Source: Nocardioides campestrisoli | GTDB taxonomy: Bacteria; Actinomycetota; Actinomycetes; Propionibacteriales; Nocardioidaceae | DNA: 64,000 nt | Reading direction: 5' to 3' | NCBI RefSeq assembly: GCF_013624435.2 | Contig: NZ_CP061768.1 | Location: forward strand, 3,004,001-3,068,000 | Part shown: positions 15,404 through 22,974 of the stretch, piece by piece | How positions within the stretch are numbered: the first letter of the stretch is position 1 | Layout of the letters: each line of letters begins with the position of its first letter | Position numbers and translations under genes: made by a program | The notes under the pieces: model-generated | What the model saw: the letters and a program-made list of their open reading frames with translations, nothing else | Database searches by the model: none | What the model was told of the DNA's origin: nothing

Positions 15404-16852
15404 TCAGGCTGCTCGGAGCCGGAACGTGCCGGTGCTGGTGGTGGATCGCTTCGGGTCGGCGCTGCCCACCCTGCGCACGACCACCTCGTACTGGCCGAGG
15501 ACCCTCTTGCTCCCGAGCTGCTTGCGCAGGGCCTTGCGGGTGACCGTCACGGTGGCGACACCCTCCGCGTCGACCCGCGCACTCCGCGCCACGACCTTCT
15601 TGCCGCTCTTGCGGATGACGAAGCGCACCCGGTCCTGCGCCGCAGCGGCGCCGCTGACCTTGGTCCTGAGCACGACCTTGCGCGGCTTGACCTTCACCCG
15701 CGGCTTCCGCACCTTCGCCACGGCCTGTGCGCCCGGTGTGGCGGGCGGCGCAGCGGAGGGAATGGGCTGGGTCGGCGAGGACGGGGTCGACGAGGGCGGA
15801 GCCGACAAGGGCGGGGTGGGCGCGGGCGGGGTGGGCGCGGGCGGGGTGACGACCGGGTCCGGGACGTTCATGGCGTAGAGGCTGGGCTTGCCGTCGAGGA
15901 AGCGGAGGTAGTCCGTCAGCCCGTAGAAGCCCTGTGCGGTGGCCATCCCGTTCGGTGCGCCGGGAGCGGGGTACCAGAAGCCGCCTCCGTCGACGTGGAA
16001 GCCGGCGTGGGCGGTCACGGGGTTGCCACCCTCCTGGGCGAAGCGGGGATCGGTGGCCGGGTCGATCCCGAGGGCAGTCAGCGCGAGCATGACCTGGGTC
16101 GTGCTCTCCACGGACTCGACCCCGTAGCTCGCGAAGGCGCCGCTCGGGCGCTGGATGTCGGAGAGCTTCGTGACGGCTCGCTCCACGGCGGCGGCCACCG
16201 CAGGCTGATCCACGTACTGGGACAGGGCCTGGAGCGCCATGCCCGTCAGGTCCGGGTCAGGCGTGGAGCCGAAGAAGGCCCAGCCGCCGCCGGCGATCTC
16301 CAGCTGGAGGACCCGGTCGACCAGCTTCTGCCGCGTGGTGGGATCAGCGACGCCGGAGACCTCCGGCACCTGGTGGTCCAGGGTGTCCAGGGCGATCAGG
16401 CCGTACACGGCGGAGTTGATCGCGCGCATCCTCGACATGTCCGCGAGGCCGGCCAGGAGGTCGTAGCCTCCCACGTCGGTGACGTCCTTACCCATGGCGC
16501 TCAGCGCGATGACGACCCGCTCGAAGGTGGTGGCCGGTCCCAGGTCGCCTTCCTTCTCCACGACGTCCTCGACCAGGTTGGCGTAGTACTCGCTGAGCCA
16601 CTGGTCCGCGTCGACGTCGCTGCGGGCCAGACCCAGCGCCTCCCACTCACGTCCCAGCCCGCTGGGCTCGACGTTCTGCAGGATGTAGGACGCCGTCTGT
16701 GCGTGCTGGCTGCGCGCCCGGTCGGCGGAGGCGGAGTCGGCGTGAGCCGCGACCCCTCCGAACCCGGGGACGAGAGCGAGGAGCAGTCCGAGGACCGCGA
16801 GCAGGGCGACGTGCGCTGCTGGGCGCCTCACCCTGATGGTTGGCGTGTGCAA
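15404..16852 (-). CDS. Secreted alpha/alpha-barrel protein, transcobalamin/intrinsic-factor alpha-domain-like
   Basis: The 482-residue protein has a signal peptide (ending GVAAHA, about residue 38). A domain of repeated helix pairs follows at about 40-335, with ERVVIALSAMGKDVTDVGGYDLL, SAVYGLIALDTLDH and GGWAFFGSTPDPDLTGMALQAL. This is the prenyltransferase/terpene-cyclase-like alpha6/alpha6 barrel shared with the alpha domain of intrinsic factor. A Pro-rich linker (about 345-395) and a Lys/Arg-rich Ig-like C-terminal domain follow. The start is taken as TTG at 16852, with GGAAGG 8 nt upstream; a GTG at residue 8 is possible. It is under riboswitch 3. In animals this domain and DUF4430 form one chain that clamps cobalamin between them. 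Confidence 0.8.
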   Translation of the reverse strand: MHTPTIRVRRPAAHVALLAVLGLLLALVPGFGGVAAHADSASADRARSQHAQTASYILQNVEPSGLGREWEALGLARSDVDADQWLSEYYANLVEDVVEKEGDLGPATTFERVVIALSAMGKDVTDVGGYDLLAGLADMSRMRAINSAVYGLIALDTLDHQVPEVSGVADPTTRQKLVDRVLQLEIAGGGWAFFGSTPDPDLTGMALQALSQYVDQPAVAAAVERAVTKLSDIQRPSGAFASYGVESVESTTQVMLALTALGIDPATDPRFAQEGGNPVTAHAGFHVDGGGFWYPAPGAPNGMATAQGFYGLTDYLRFLDGKPSLYAMNVPDPVVTPPAPTPPAPTPPLSAPPSSTPSSPTQPIPSAAPPATPGAQAVAKVRKPRVKVKPRKVVLRTKVSGAAAAQDRVRFVIRKSGKKVVARSARVDAEGVATVTVTRKALRKQLGSKRVLGQYEVVVRRVGSADPKRSTTSTGTFRLRAA

Positions 16853-16949
16853 TGTGTGTTCCTTCCGGCTGCAGCGCACGGCGGAAGGAACGGGACCGCA
16901 CGCAGCCGTCGCGTGCCCTACCGTGCGATCGCGACAGCGTGTAGTGCGG

Positions 16950-17060
16950 ATACTCCACACTTCCCGGTGTCCCGACTCTTCGATCCGCTGGGCGGAGTCG
17001 AACTACGGTTGCGCGTCAGTGCCGGACTTCGACCGGCTTCCCCTGGACGTGTGAGGTGTT
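16950..17060 (-). promoter_or_regulatory. Cobalamin riboswitch 3 (upstream of the alpha-barrel protein)
   Basis: On the minus strand 17041-17022 reads GGAAGCCGGTCGAAGTCCGG, followed by CACTGACGCGCAACCGTAG. A B12-box-like AGTCGGGACACCGG lies at 16977-16964. The outer helix pairs CTCACAC (17055-17049) with GTGTGGAG (16960-16953). It is the third copy of this riboswitch class within 3.3 kb. Confidence 0.92.
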
Positions 17061-17108
17061 CAGTTGTCGCGCGGACTCTAGCCCAGAACACCGGTCCCTG
17101 AGGACTGG

Positions 17109-17144
17109 GACTGGGGACGGGACTGGGGACGGGACGGGGACCGG
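17109..17144. repeat. Tandem repeat, 12 nt x 3, intergenic
   Basis: Two identical copies of GACTGGGGACGG and a third with two changes stand between the alpha-barrel gene leader and the DUF305 gene. It has no coding function. Confidence 0.75.
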
Positions 17145-17205
17145 GAAGGCCGTCGGAGCGCCGAGGCCGACCGCGTCGCGGGCTCGGCCCCGTCCGCGCC
17201 TCTCC

Positions 17206-17937
17206 TCAGAGGCTCTCGAGCAGCTCCTTCATCCGGCCGATCTCCGCGGCCTGGCTGGAGGCGACGTCCGCCGCCAGCTCACGCACCAGCAACGCGCTGC
17301 CGTCGACGGCGACCCGGTCGGCCATCGTCAGCGCACCTTCGTGGTGCCGCATCATCGAGCTCAGGTAGAGCCGGTCGAAGGCGCGCCCCCGGGCCGCGGC
17401 GAGCTCCTTGAGCTCCTGGGGCGTGAGCATGCCCTCCATGCCGTCGTGCCCGTGTGCACCGTGGTCGTAGTCGAGCGGGTCGTCGCCCGCCGACGGCACG
17501 TCGAGGTTCTGCTCCTCCAGCCAGGAGGCCATCAGCAGGATCTCGGGCACCTGGGCGGCCTCGATCCGCTCGGCGAGGCGGCGTACCTGCTGGTTCTCGG
17601 CCCGCTTCGGCGCGAGCCGGGACATCTCCAGGGCCTGCGCGTGGTGCGGGATCATCATCTGCACGAAGGCGATGTCCGAGTGGTTCCACTCCGCCGGCTC
17701 CTCGGTGGTGACGGCCCCGCCGGTGGCGGCCGGCTCGCCCGGCAGCCCCGGCTGGATGACCGGGACGTCGCTGTCGTCGCCGGCGCCGCCGGACTTGTCC
17801 GCGCCCGGCTCTCGTGGGGATGCGGCCTGGGGTGGGGCGTCGTCGTCCGTGTCGGCGCTGCACCCAGCGAGGCCGGTGACCCCGAGAAGAAGTGCGGCGC
17901 ACGAGGAAAGAATCTTTGCCCGAGTCGTTGCTTCCAT
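17206..17937 (-). CDS. DUF305 lipoprotein
   Basis: The 243-residue protein has a lipoprotein signal with lipobox LAGC (Cys26), an acidic/Pro-rich linker (about 30-85) and a DUF305 domain. The paired motifs of that domain can be read: FVQMMIPHHAQALEMSRLA and YLSSMMRHHEGALTMADRV. DUF305 is a four-helix, ferritin-like-fold domain. The His/Met-rich motifs and the loop YDHGAHGHDGMEGM suggest copper or another metal, which is inference. It is divergent from the LVIVD gene with 62 nt between starts, and the two may share regulation. Confidence 0.88.
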   Translation of the reverse strand: MEATTRAKILSSCAALLLGVTGLAGCSADTDDDAPPQAASPREPGADKSGGAGDDSDVPVIQPGLPGEPAATGGAVTTEEPAEWNHSDIAFVQMMIPHHAQALEMSRLAPKRAENQQVRRLAERIEAAQVPEILLMASWLEEQNLDVPSAGDDPLDYDHGAHGHDGMEGMLTPQELKELAAARGRAFDRLYLSSMMRHHEGALTMADRVAVDGSALLVRELAADVASSQAAEIGRMKELLESL

Positions 17938-17999
17938 CGTGGTCGGCACGGTACGACAAGACCAGCACATCGTGCGACCCCCTCTGGAAGGAAAAACTC

Positions 18000-19586
18000 T
18001 TGTCTCGGGAATCTCTGGCGCAGCGTCTGCGCGCCCAACGAAGTCATGCCGTACGACGGCCCGCAGCCGCCGTCGGAATCACCGTCCTGCTCGCCGCGGC
18101 ACTGATGCCCGCGGCCTCCGCCCACGACGGCGAGGACCACTCCGAGCAGAAGGGGTCCGCGGCCGCGAAGAAGACCGCTCCCCCCAGCTGCCCGCCCGGT
18201 CTCGCCAAGCAGCTCGAGAAGGGCGCGGGTGACCGCTTCGGCGCCGGCTGCGACCTGCCAGGCGGCGACCTGGGGGCGATGGACGACCGCAAGACCCAGC
18301 TGGCCCCCGGCCAGTCGGCGTCCAGCCCCAACCTCCGCCTGCTGACCAACGTGCCGAAGTCCGGCGCGTTCGCAGCCCAGACGGCGTACAACACCGACCT
18401 CGCCTTCCAGGGTGACTACGCGTTCGCCGGCAACTACGAGGGCTTCACGGTGTGGGACATCTCCACGCCGGCCCAGCCCACGCAGGTGACCCAGGTGGTC
18501 TGCACCGGAGCCCAGAACGACATCTCGGTGTGGGGAGACCTGCTGATCCTCAGCGTCGACTCCAGCCGCTCCGACGCCTCCTGCGCCAGCACCGGGCTCT
18601 CGGCCGCCAACAAGGATGCCTGGGAGGGCGTGCGCGTCTTCGACATCAGCAACCCGGCCTCTCCGCAGTACGTCGCGGCGGTCGAGACCCCCTGCGGCTC
18701 GCACACCCACACGCTGGCGCCCACCAAGGACGGCAGCGAGCTGTTCGTCTACGTGTCCAGCTACGGGCCCAACGCCGCGTTCCCGGACTGCCAACCCCCG
18801 CACGACAAGATCGGCGTGGTCAAGGTCCCGCTGGACGCGCCGAGCGAGGCCTCCCTGGTCGGTACCCCGGTGCTCTTCCCCGACGGCGGCAACCCGGGCG
18901 GCAACGGTTCCAGCGCGACCAGCGGGTGCCACGACATCACCGCCTACCCGGAGCGGGACATCGCGGCCGGTGCCTGCATGGGTGACGGCGTCATCCTCGA
19001 CATCAGCGACCGGGCCAACCCGGTGGTCACCGAGACCGTGCGCGACACCGAGAACTTCGCCTTCTGGCACTCGGCCACGTTCAACAACGAGGGCACCAAG
19101 GTCGTCTTCACCGACGAGCTCGGCGGCGGCGGCGCGGCGACGTGCAACCCGACCGTGGGACCCGACAAGGGCGCCAACGCGATCTACCGCCTCCAGGGCG
19201 GGCAGCTGAAGTTCAACTCCTACTACAAGATCCCCCGCACCAACTCCAACACCGAGAACTGCGTGGCCCACAACGGCTCGCTGATCCCGGTGAAGGGCCG
19301 CGATCTGATGGTCCAGGCGTGGTACCAGGGCGGCATCTCCGTCTTCGACTTCACCAACGCCAAGAAGCCCAAGGAGATCGCCTGGTTCGACCGCGGTCCG
19401 CTCTCCGACGAGCGGTTGATCCTCGGCGGCTCGTGGTCGGCGTACTGGTACCAGGGCCACATCTACAGCAACGACATCCAGCAGGGATTCGACGTGCTGC
19501 GTCTCGACGACAAGATCGTCAAGACGGCCCCGAAGAACGAGTTCGACCTGTTCAACCCGCAGTCGCAGCCTTCCTGGAACGGCTGA
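18000..19586 (+). CDS. Secreted LVIVD-repeat protein
   Basis: The 528-residue protein starts at a TTG 7 nt after GGAAGGA. It has a signal peptide ending ALMPAASA (about residue 41) and a His/Asp-rich mature N-terminus (HDGEDH). The body has repeats of the form YAFAGNYEGFTVWDIS, GVRVFDISNPASPQYV and GGISVFDFTNAKKP, the LVIVD pattern of a beta-propeller. Six or more cysteines suggest extracellular disulfides. The molecular function of LVIVD proteins is not established. Genes of this type often lie beside DUF305 genes in actinobacteria, as here. Confidence 0.85.
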   Translation: MSRESLAQRLRAQRSHAVRRPAAAVGITVLLAAALMPAASAHDGEDHSEQKGSAAAKKTAPPSCPPGLAKQLEKGAGDRFGAGCDLPGGDLGAMDDRKTQLAPGQSASSPNLRLLTNVPKSGAFAAQTAYNTDLAFQGDYAFAGNYEGFTVWDISTPAQPTQVTQVVCTGAQNDISVWGDLLILSVDSSRSDASCASTGLSAANKDAWEGVRVFDISNPASPQYVAAVETPCGSHTHTLAPTKDGSELFVYVSSYGPNAAFPDCQPPHDKIGVVKVPLDAPSEASLVGTPVLFPDGGNPGGNGSSATSGCHDITAYPERDIAAGACMGDGVILDISDRANPVVTETVRDTENFAFWHSATFNNEGTKVVFTDELGGGGAATCNPTVGPDKGANAIYRLQGGQLKFNSYYKIPRTNSNTENCVAHNGSLIPVKGRDLMVQAWYQGGISVFDFTNAKKPKEIAWFDRGPLSDERLILGGSWSAYWYQGHIYSNDIQQGFDVLRLDDKIVKTAPKNEFDLFNPQSQPSWNG

Positions 19587-19610
19587 TCGGCTCGTAGACC
19601 GAGCAGTACG

Positions 19611-19650
19611 GCGACGGCCCATCGTGGGTTCTCCCACGGCGGGCCGTCGC
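19611..19650 (+). terminator. Terminator hairpin after the LVIVD gene
   Basis: GCGACGGCCC (19611-19620) pairs with GGGCCGTCGC (19641-19650), and an inner GTGGG-TTCT-CCCAC helix continues the stem. It lies 25 nt after the LVIVD stop and 11 nt before the stop of the convergent membrane-protein gene, so it may serve both. Confidence 0.85.
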
Positions 19651-19660
19651 TGGTTCGGCG

Positions 19661-20596
19661 CTACTGAGGCCGCCGCGGAGGGCGGCTCTCCAGCAGCACG
19701 GCGGCCAGGAGCAGCTCGACCAGCGGCAGGCCGACGGTCACGGCGAGCACGGCCCAGAGCCACCACTCCGGCGGCGCGGCGCTCACGTTGGGCCAGAGAC
19801 CCAGGACGGCCGCGGTCGCGAGAGCCCCCAGCAGGACGCTGCGGCGCCTGAGCGTGCCCTTGCGTCCCAGCCACCGCAGAAGTGCGAGGTGGGGCAACGT
19901 CCACACGACCGCGACCAGAGCCACCCCGAGGGCGGCGATGGCGATGAGCACGTCGAAGTCGAGATCGGGCACCGGCGCGTACAGCACGGCGACGCCCATT
20001 GCCAGGAGCCCGACACCGGTCCCGAACGACACCGCGACGTAGGCCAGGCCCCGCAGAGCGATCGCCGCCGCGCTCTCGTCCTCGACCCGATCCTCCGCCG
20101 CATGCTGGTCCGGGCGAGCAGGAGTGACGAGGGTCGGGGGCATCGGGGGCATCGGGGCGCCGACAGTCGCCGCCGACCCCACTCGGACGACGAGGACGGT
20201 CTCCGCGACCGCGACCGAAGCTGCCGCGGCGATCACCAGCACCGCAGCGGCCGAGGTCCCGACGACGACCCAGGCGCCCAGGGCACCGACGACGACCGCG
20301 ACCAGCCCGGCCGAGAGCGCCATGAGCAGGACCGCGTCACCCCGGTCGCGCACCCACCGCCCCACTGTCACCTGGACCGCGCTCCACGACAGCGCCCCCA
20401 CCACGAGGAGCCCGAAGGCGGTCAGGGTCCCAGCACCGAGCGGCGGGTCGGCTATGACAAGCACGAAGCAGAGGAACGCCACCGTGAGGAGCGCAACCAA
20501 GACACCCGCCCCGGCAGCCAGACGGGACACCCGCGCCAGCGCAGCGCACGCATCCTCGGGGCCAGGAGCACCGGCTCCCGGAGAGGTCGATGTCAT
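19661..20596 (-). CDS. Multi-pass membrane protein of unknown function
   Basis: The product (about 311 residues) has eight or so hydrophobic segments, among them VLVALLTVAFLCFVLVIA, LTAFGLLVVGALSW, LLMALSAGLVAVVVGALGAWVVV and a C-terminal WWLWAVLAVTVGLPLVELLLAAVLL. A Pro-rich loop (APMPPMPPTLVTPARP) separates two groups of helices. No family motif was recognised. The ATG at 20596 is preferred over 20638, which has no ribosome-binding site. The gene stands alone. Confidence 0.7.
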   Translation of the reverse strand: MTSTSPGAGAPGPEDACAALARVSRLAAGAGVLVALLTVAFLCFVLVIADPPLGAGTLTAFGLLVVGALSWSAVQVTVGRWVRDRGDAVLLMALSAGLVAVVVGALGAWVVVGTSAAAVLVIAAAASVAVAETVLVVRVGSAATVGAPMPPMPPTLVTPARPDQHAAEDRVEDESAAAIALRGLAYVAVSFGTGVGLLAMGVAVLYAPVPDLDFDVLIAIAALGVALVAVVWTLPHLALLRWLGRKGTLRRRSVLLGALATAAVLGLWPNVSAAPPEWWLWAVLAVTVGLPLVELLLAAVLLESRPPRRPQ

Positions 20597-20660
20597 CGGG
20601 GCCACCACCTCGCTTCGGGCCGATCCCGCCAGCGCCATAGTGGCAGGACCAAGCTGTCTG

Positions 20661-20702
20661 GTCTGTGCTGTCCGGTCTGTGCTGTCCGGTCTGCGCTGTC
20701 CG
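20661..20702. repeat. Tandem repeat, 14 nt x 3, intergenic
   Basis: Three copies of GTCTGTGCTGTCCG (the third with C for T) lie upstream of the membrane-protein gene and downstream of the acyl-CoA dehydrogenase. No coding meaning is seen. Confidence 0.8.
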
Positions 20703-20809
20703 GCTTGTCTGGCTGGGGCGGCGTCCGGGGCGGTTCGACGAGAACGACGGGCTTGACTCTCACGCCGCCGCTCGCGGTGGCCGGCTCCCCGGCTGAGGCC
20801 AGCAGCGGC

Positions 20810-21988
20810 TCAGAGCTCGGACTGCACCCCGGCCAGCAGCTGCCGCGCCATCACGATCCGCTGCACCTGGTTGGTGCCCTCGTAGATCTGGGTGATCTTG
20901 GCGTCGCGCATCATCCGCTCCACCGGGTAGTCGCTGGTGTAGCCGTAGCCGCCGAGCACCTGCACGGCGTTGGTGGTGACCTCCATCGCCACGTCGGAGG
21001 CGAAGCACTTGGCCGCGGCGCCGAAGAACGTCAGGTCGGAGTCGCCGCGCTCGGAGCGGCCGGCGGCGGCGTACGTCATCTGGCGCGCGGCCTCGACCTT
21101 CATGCCCATGTCGGCGAGCAGGAACTGCAGGCCCTGGAAGTCGGCGATCGCCTTGCCGAACTGGGTGCGCTCCTTGGCGTAGTCCAGCGCGTAGTCGAGC
21201 GCGCCCTGCGCGACACCGACAGCCTGGGCGGCGATGGTCACGCGGGTGTGGTCGAGGGTCTTCATCGCGGTGGCGAACCCGGTGCCCTCCTCGCCGATCA
21301 TCCGGTCGGCGGGGATGCGGACGTTGTCGAGGTAGACCTCGCGGGTCGGCGAGCCCTTGATGCCGAGCTTCTTCTCCTTGGCGCCGAAGGAGACGCCCTC
21401 GTCGGACTTCTCCACGACGAACGCGGAGATGCCGCCACGGGTCTTCTTCTCCGGGTCGGTGACGGCCATGACCGTGTAGTACTCCGACTCCCCCGCGTTG
21501 GTGATCCACCGCTTCACACCGTTGAGCACCCAGGAGTCGCCGTCGCGGACCGCGCGGGTCTTCATGCCACCGGCATCCGAGCCGGCGTCGGGCTCGGAGA
21601 GGCAGTAGGAGAAGCCGCCCTCGCCGCGGGCGAGCTTGCCGAGGTACTTGGCCTTCAGCTCCTCCGAGCCGGAGATCTGGATCGGCAGCGAGCCGAGCTT
21701 GTTGACCGCGGGGATCAGCGAGGAGGAGACGCACGCGCGGGCGACCTCCTCGATCACCAGCACGGTGGCCAGCGCGTCGGCCCCGGCGCCGCCGTACTGC
21801 TCGGGCACGTGCGGGGCGTGGAAGTCCGCGGCGAGCAGCGCGTCGGCCGCCTCCTGCGGGAAGCGTGCCTGCTCGTCGACCTCCGCGGCGTACGGCGCGA
21901 TCTTGGCGTCGCACAGGGCGCGGACGGCCTCGCGGACGGCGCGGTGCTCCTCGGAGAGCTGGTACAGGTCGAAGTCAGGGTTGCTCAT
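20810..21988 (-). CDS. Acyl-CoA dehydrogenase
   Basis: The 392-residue protein has the full family layout. An N-terminal helical domain comes first, then the FAD/substrate motifs FSYCLSEPDAGSDAGGMKT and WVLNGVKRWITNAGESEYY, and a C-terminal domain with YAKERTQFGKAIADFQGLQFLLADM. The C-terminal signature is QVLGGYGYTSDYPVERMMRDAKITQIYEGTNQVQR. The catalytic base is probably the Glu of IYEGTNQ, as in short- and medium-chain enzymes. The ATG at 21988 has AAGGA upstream. It is divergent from a TetR regulator that probably controls it. Confidence 0.93.
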   Translation of the reverse strand: MSNPDFDLYQLSEEHRAVREAVRALCDAKIAPYAAEVDEQARFPQEAADALLAADFHAPHVPEQYGGAGADALATVLVIEEVARACVSSSLIPAVNKLGSLPIQISGSEELKAKYLGKLARGEGGFSYCLSEPDAGSDAGGMKTRAVRDGDSWVLNGVKRWITNAGESEYYTVMAVTDPEKKTRGGISAFVVEKSDEGVSFGAKEKKLGIKGSPTREVYLDNVRIPADRMIGEEGTGFATAMKTLDHTRVTIAAQAVGVAQGALDYALDYAKERTQFGKAIADFQGLQFLLADMGMKVEAARQMTYAAAGRSERGDSDLTFFGAAAKCFASDVAMEVTTNAVQVLGGYGYTSDYPVERMMRDAKITQIYEGTNQVQRIVMARQLLAGVQSEL

Positions 21989-22004
21989 GGATCCTTCTCT
22001 GGTT

Positions 22005-22052
22005 GGTGCCGGAATCTTTGGTCGGTGCCGGAATCTCTGATCGGTGCCGGAA
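22005..22052. repeat. 19-nt direct repeats in the leader of the acyl-CoA dehydrogenase
   Basis: GGTGCCGGAATCT plus a 6-nt spacer occurs at 22005 and 22024 (19-nt period), and a partial third copy begins at 22043. They lie in the 124-nt space between the divergent dehydrogenase and TetR starts, so they would be in the dehydrogenase mRNA leader or promoter. Confidence 0.7.
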
Positions 22053-22080
22053 GCGGGGGCGGGACTCAATCCCGATGCTA

Positions 22081-22095
22081 CGGTACTGAGTACCG
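22081..22095. promoter_or_regulatory. Palindromic operator candidate for the adjacent TetR regulator
   Basis: CGGTAC-TGA-GTACCG is a perfect inverted repeat with 6-bp arms, 17 nt upstream of the tetR start and in the shared divergent promoter region. This is the usual place for a TetR autoregulatory operator. Confidence 0.65.
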
Positions 22096-22112
22096 AGCCC
22101 CAGGATGGTGCC

Positions 22113-22790
22113 ATGCCGACCAGCCGCGAGCGACTCATCGACGCCGCCTTCGCCCTCTTCGACGAGCGGGGGTTCGAGGAGACCACCGTCGACGACGTCG
22201 CCGAGCGCGCCGGCGTCGGACGGACGACGTTCTTCCGGGCGTTCAAGTCCAAGGAGGACGTGATCTTCCCCGACCACGCGGTGGTCCTGGGCGCGATCCG
22301 CGACCGGCTCGCCTCCGCGACCGACGCGACCGCCCCGGTCGCCGTCACCGAGGCGGCCCGGCTGGTGCTGCTGCACTACCTCGGCGAGGGCGACCGCGCC
22401 CGGATCCGCTACCGGCTCACCCGCAGCGTGCCGACCCTGCAGGCTCGCGAGGTCGCCAGCCAGCGGCAGTACCAGCAGGCCTTCCGCACCTTCGTGCACG
22501 AGTGGCTCGGCGGGACCGCCGAGACCGAGCTGCGCGCGGAGCTGATGGCCAACGCCGTGGTGACCGCGCACAACCACGTGCTGCGGCGCTGGCTGCGCGG
22601 ACAGATCGGCACCGCCGCCGCGCAGTCGGAGTTCCACGAGGCGATGGCGGAGGTGCTGCGGCTCTACGGCTCGGCCGCTGGAGGGACGGGCGGGCACGAG
22701 ACCGCCGTCGTGGTGCTGCGCACCTCTCGCCCGCTGGACGAGGTGCTGCCCGCGCTGCGCGAGGCCGTCGGCGGCAGTGCTGAGGGCTGA
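22113..22790 (+). CDS. TetR-family transcriptional regulator
   Basis: The 225-residue protein has an N-terminal TetR helix-turn-helix (residues ~5-50) with RLIDAAFALFDERGFEETTVDDVAERAGVGRTTFFRAFKSKED. A ligand-binding helical C-terminal domain follows. The ATG at 22113 puts the HTH at the usual distance from the start. The divergent acyl-CoA dehydrogenase and the palindrome between them suggest it represses that gene in response to an acyl-CoA or related ligand. Confidence 0.92.
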   Translation: MPTSRERLIDAAFALFDERGFEETTVDDVAERAGVGRTTFFRAFKSKEDVIFPDHAVVLGAIRDRLASATDATAPVAVTEAARLVLLHYLGEGDRARIRYRLTRSVPTLQAREVASQRQYQQAFRTFVHEWLGGTAETELRAELMANAVVTAHNHVLRRWLRGQIGTAAAQSEFHEAMAEVLRLYGSAAGGTGGHETAVVVLRTSRPLDEVLPALREAVGGSAEG

Positions 22791-22820
22791 TCCGCCGGGA
22801 GCACGTGGCCCTCGCGCTGC

Positions 22821-22876
22821 GATGCCTGGGTCTTGATGCCTGACTCTTGATGCCTGGGTCTTGATGCCTGAGTCTT
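22821..22876. repeat. Tandem repeat, 14 nt x 4, intergenic
   Basis: Four copies of GATGCCTG-(GG/AC/AG)-TCTT follow each other between tetR and the secreted propeller gene. Copies 1 and 3 are identical; copies 2 and 4 differ only at the two central bases. No coding role is seen. Confidence 0.85.
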
Positions 22877-22974
22877 CTCGCAGGCACGGGCAACAACGGC
22901 CGGGGCGGCCGCATCTCACCTGTGACAGCGCCCGATCCACCGACGGGCGGCGCGGAGCGACATCAGGGGGACGC

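Larger units (their letters stand above)
16853..17205. other. 353-nt intergenic region with riboswitch 3 and a tandem repeat
   Basis: No gene is seen. The region carries the leader of the alpha-barrel gene with cobalamin riboswitch 3 (16950-17060, minus strand), its presumed promoter upstream of it (about 17060-17110), and a 12-nt tandem repeat (17109-17144). The 3' side of the DUF305 gene follows. Confidence 0.8.

Noticed and set aside
19889..22783. A ~964-codon plus-strand open frame antisense to the membrane protein and acyl-CoA dehydrogenase
   Set aside because: The translation is His/Asp/Arg-rich low-complexity with no domain, and it covers well-supported genes on the other strand.
20661..22876. 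Intergenic 14-nt repeats considered as a CRISPR array or plasmid iterons
   Set aside because: The arrays are short, lack spacers, have unrelated units and have no cas or replication gene nearby.
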